A stretch of DNA of 26,732 nt from assembly GCA_030266525.1 (NCBI GenBank), contig JAJDIC010000022.1:1-26732 (forward strand), written 5' to 3'. Every line of letters starts with the position of its first letter. Position 1 is the first letter of the stretch. This DNA is from Desulfovibrio sp. OttesenSCG-928-G15 (GTDB lineage: Bacteria; Desulfobacterota; Desulfovibrionia; Desulfovibrionales; Desulfovibrionaceae). The notes below the pieces were generated by a model. The model worked only from the letters and a program-made list of their open reading frames with translations. It did no database searches and was not told where the DNA came from. The position numbers and the translations under genes were made by a program. Positions 25,065 to 26,732 of the stretch are shown piece by piece.

Positions 25065-25896
25065 AGATATTAATATATTGAATCCGCGGACACGAAATCA
25101 GGGTATTGCCGAGGAAATTCGACAAAACATCCTCACGGTGGGTTTAAAGCGACCTATAACGGTTGCGCCAAGGAAAGACTCGAAGGTTGGTAAAAAATAT
25201 GATCTTGTGTGCGGTCAGGGGCGTCTTGAGGCATATATAGCCGCTGATGAAAAGGAAATACCGGCCATAATCAAGACGGTAAGTGAAGAAGACGCGCATA
25301 TCATGAGCCTCGTGGAAAACATTGCCCGCCGCAACAACAATGCGTTAGAACTTCTCCAGAGCATAAAGTACCTGAAGAAACAGGGCTATGATGATGGGGC
25401 CATTGCCGAAAAGACAAACCTCGGCAGAGACTATATCCGGGGGATTGTCCGTTTGTTGGAGCAGGGCGAAGAGTATTTAGTTGGTGCAGTGGAAAAAGGG
25501 CGAATCCCTTTATACCATGCGCTCACAATAGCAACTGAAGACGATGCTGCTGTACAGAGAGCTTTGGCAGAGGCCTATGAGGCGGGCACATTGACCGGCA
25601 AAAAACTTGTTCTCGCGCAGAAGATCATCTCCAGGCGCAAGCATTACGGGAAGGGGCTTTCTGCTCCGCAGCGCGAAAAATCCGGGCTTTCAGCGGAGGA
25701 TGTGATCGCAGCCTATGAAAAAGGGGCGCGAGAAAAAAAACAACTGCTGGCTCAAGCGAACTATATCAAGCAGATACTGGCATACACCTCTGCGGCACTC
25801 CGGCAACTGCTAAGCGACGTCCACTTTACCAACCAACTCAAGGCTGTCGGCCTGCACGACATCCCCCAGCAGGTGGCAAATATTTTGAAAAGGTAA
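25030..25896 (+). CDS. ParB-like partition/DNA-binding protein
   Basis: This is a 288-residue protein starting at GTG 25030, inside the end of the recombinase gene, with AAGGCGG upstream. The ParB N-terminal domain is visible. LNPRTRNQ precedes ILTVGLKRPITVAP, box I is CGQGRLEAY, and box II is SLVENIARR. A central HTH follows: YDDGAIAEKTNLGRDYIRGIV. ParB proteins bind parS-like sites and, in the classical family, hydrolyse CTP. No ParA gene is adjacent in the window, so classical plasmid segregation is not demonstrated. A role in directing or regulating the recombinase is equally possible. Confidence 0.8.
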   Translation: MEQEAIILISVEDINILNPRTRNQGIAEEIRQNILTVGLKRPITVAPRKDSKVGKKYDLVCGQGRLEAYIAADEKEIPAIIKTVSEEDAHIMSLVENIARRNNNALELLQSIKYLKKQGYDDGAIAEKTNLGRDYIRGIVRLLEQGEEYLVGAVEKGRIPLYHALTIATEDDAAVQRALAEAYEAGTLTGKKLVLAQKIISRRKHYGKGLSAPQREKSGLSAEDVIAAYEKGAREKKQLLAQANYIKQILAYTSAALRQLLSDVHFTNQLKAVGLHDIPQQVANILKR

Positions 25897-25902
25897 GCAG
25901 GC

Positions 25903-26732
25903 ATGACACGCAAAATCAAACATGGCTTTCATATGGAGTTGGTCGAATTGCCGCTGGCCGACTTGTTTCCTACAAAAACGATTTCCCACCAAATTAAGCA
26001 AGGCAGAAAATACCGCCAAGTTCTTTCTTCTGTCCAAGAGGTAGGACTTATTGAACCGCCAGTAGTTACCCCGTTAAAAAACGGAAAGGGGTATTTATTG
26101 CTCGACGGTCATTTGCGCATTGCCGCTCTTGATGAATTGGGAATCAAACGTGTTTTATGCCTGATCTCCACAGATGATGAGGCCTACACTTATAATAAGT
26201 ATGTGAACCGGCTTTCTGCAATTCAGGAACATAAAATGATCGTGAAGGCTGTAGAGTCCGGCGTCTCTGAAGAAAAGCTGGCCAGTGCCCTCAATCTTGA
26301 TATCCGGACAATCCGATATAAAAGACAGATGCTGGACGGAGTTTGTACGGAAGTTGTCGAATTATTGAAAGATAAAGATGTTCCGGAGCATGTTTTCAGG
26401 ATGTTACGTAAAATGAAAGCTCCGCGACAGGTTATCGTTGCCATGCTTATGAATGACCAGAACAAATTTTCCATCCCATACGCCAAAGCTCTTTTGGAAA
26501 TGACTCCACCGGCGCAGCTTGTCAACCAGGGCAAGCCTCGCAAGCTCACGCCAGCAATACTCGCCCGTCAGGCACGCCTTGAAGAAGAAAACCTTGCCTT
26601 ATCACAGGAAGTCGGCTCATTGAAAGAGCAGTATGGGACGGAAATGATCGATTTAACCGCAATGCAAGCATATCTGAAAAGGCTGCTCGGCAATGAGGCC
26701 GTCGCGGGCTATTTGCAGGAGTTCAATGCGCC
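25903..26732 (+). CDS. RepB-type plasmid partitioning protein (3'-truncated by window)
   Basis: ATG 25903 lies 6 bases after the ParB-like stop, with AGG upstream. The frame stays open to the window end, with 276 codons visible. The N-terminal ParB-like fold has VQEVGLIEPPVVTP and DGHLRIAALDELG in place of box I. An HTH follows (SEEKLASALNLDIRTIRYKRQ). The last part, MIDLTAMQAYLKRLLGNEAV, is the signature of RepB C-terminal-domain proteins. Recombinase, ParB and RepB-like genes in this order appear to form one operon. Confidence 0.8.
   Translation, partial: MTRKIKHGFHMELVELPLADLFPTKTISHQIKQGRKYRQVLSSVQEVGLIEPPVVTPLKNGKGYLLLDGHLRIAALDELGIKRVLCLISTDDEAYTYNKYVNRLSAIQEHKMIVKAVESGVSEEKLASALNLDIRTIRYKRQMLDGVCTEVVELLKDKDVPEHVFRMLRKMKAPRQVIVAMLMNDQNKFSIPYAKALLEMTPPAQLVNQGKPRKLTPAILARQARLEEENLALSQEVGSLKEQYGTEMIDLTAMQAYLKRLLGNEAVAGYLQEFNA

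Noticed and set aside
1..26732. CRISPR arrays, complete tRNA or rRNA genes, insertion sequences
   Set aside because: No regularly spaced repeats, cloverleaf-length tRNA, rRNA-like stretch or transposase was seen by eye. A computed scan would be needed to exclude small ones.

Overview
The window looks like a chromosomal stretch of a GC-rich, Gram-negative bacterium carrying an accessory/defence island. The style of the left part (multi-domain RsbU/RsbW-type partner-switching genes beside a sigma-54 activator) suggests a Desulfovibrio-like deltaproteobacterium. That is an inference from gene content, not a phylogenetic result.

Left part, about 1-9000, GC-rich. It starts with the tail of an unidentified gene and a secreted protein. 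A signalling cassette follows on the plus strand: a sigma-54-type AAA+ activator with an altered GAFTGA loop, a small STAS protein, a membrane sensor whose PP2C/SpoIIE domain has lost key catalytic acids, and an 886-residue protein joining an RsbW-like kinase domain to a membrane sensor and an apparently intact PP2C phosphatase. The last three overlap by 4 bases each, so they are probably translated together. Convergent to them lies a LemA-family gene preceded by a very good -24/-12 (sigma-54) promoter match, then a ParE/RelE-type toxin remnant interrupted by an 11-base G/C homopolymer.

Middle part, about 9000-13090. A 739-residue protein with two AAA+ ATPase modules converges on a divergent FtsZ paralogue. 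Upstream of the FtsZ-like gene are the first codons of a tyrosine integrase, a long hairpin terminator, and a 15-bp copy of the 3' end of a tRNA (tRNA-Ser-like, minus strand). This looks like an attachment-site scar of an integrated element. Imperfect direct repeats flank the FtsZ-like gene.

Right part, about 13090-26732, partly AT-rich. It is a defence island. It holds an E2-only (type II-short-like) CBASS with a CD-NTase, an E2-like protein carrying a C-terminal SEC-C zinc motif, and a convergent, 3'-overlapping patatin phospholipase. Next is a type III restriction-modification operon (mod, an AlbA_2/Schlafen-like ATPase, res), preceded by a small HTH-like gene. Divergent from that gene runs a module of a serine recombinase, a ParB-like protein and a RepB-type partition protein, the last cut by the window end. 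CBASS and type III R-M would act against phage at different levels. The recombinase/ParB/RepB genes are probably the island's mobility or maintenance module.

I saw no CRISPR array, rRNA, complete tRNA or insertion sequence by eye.
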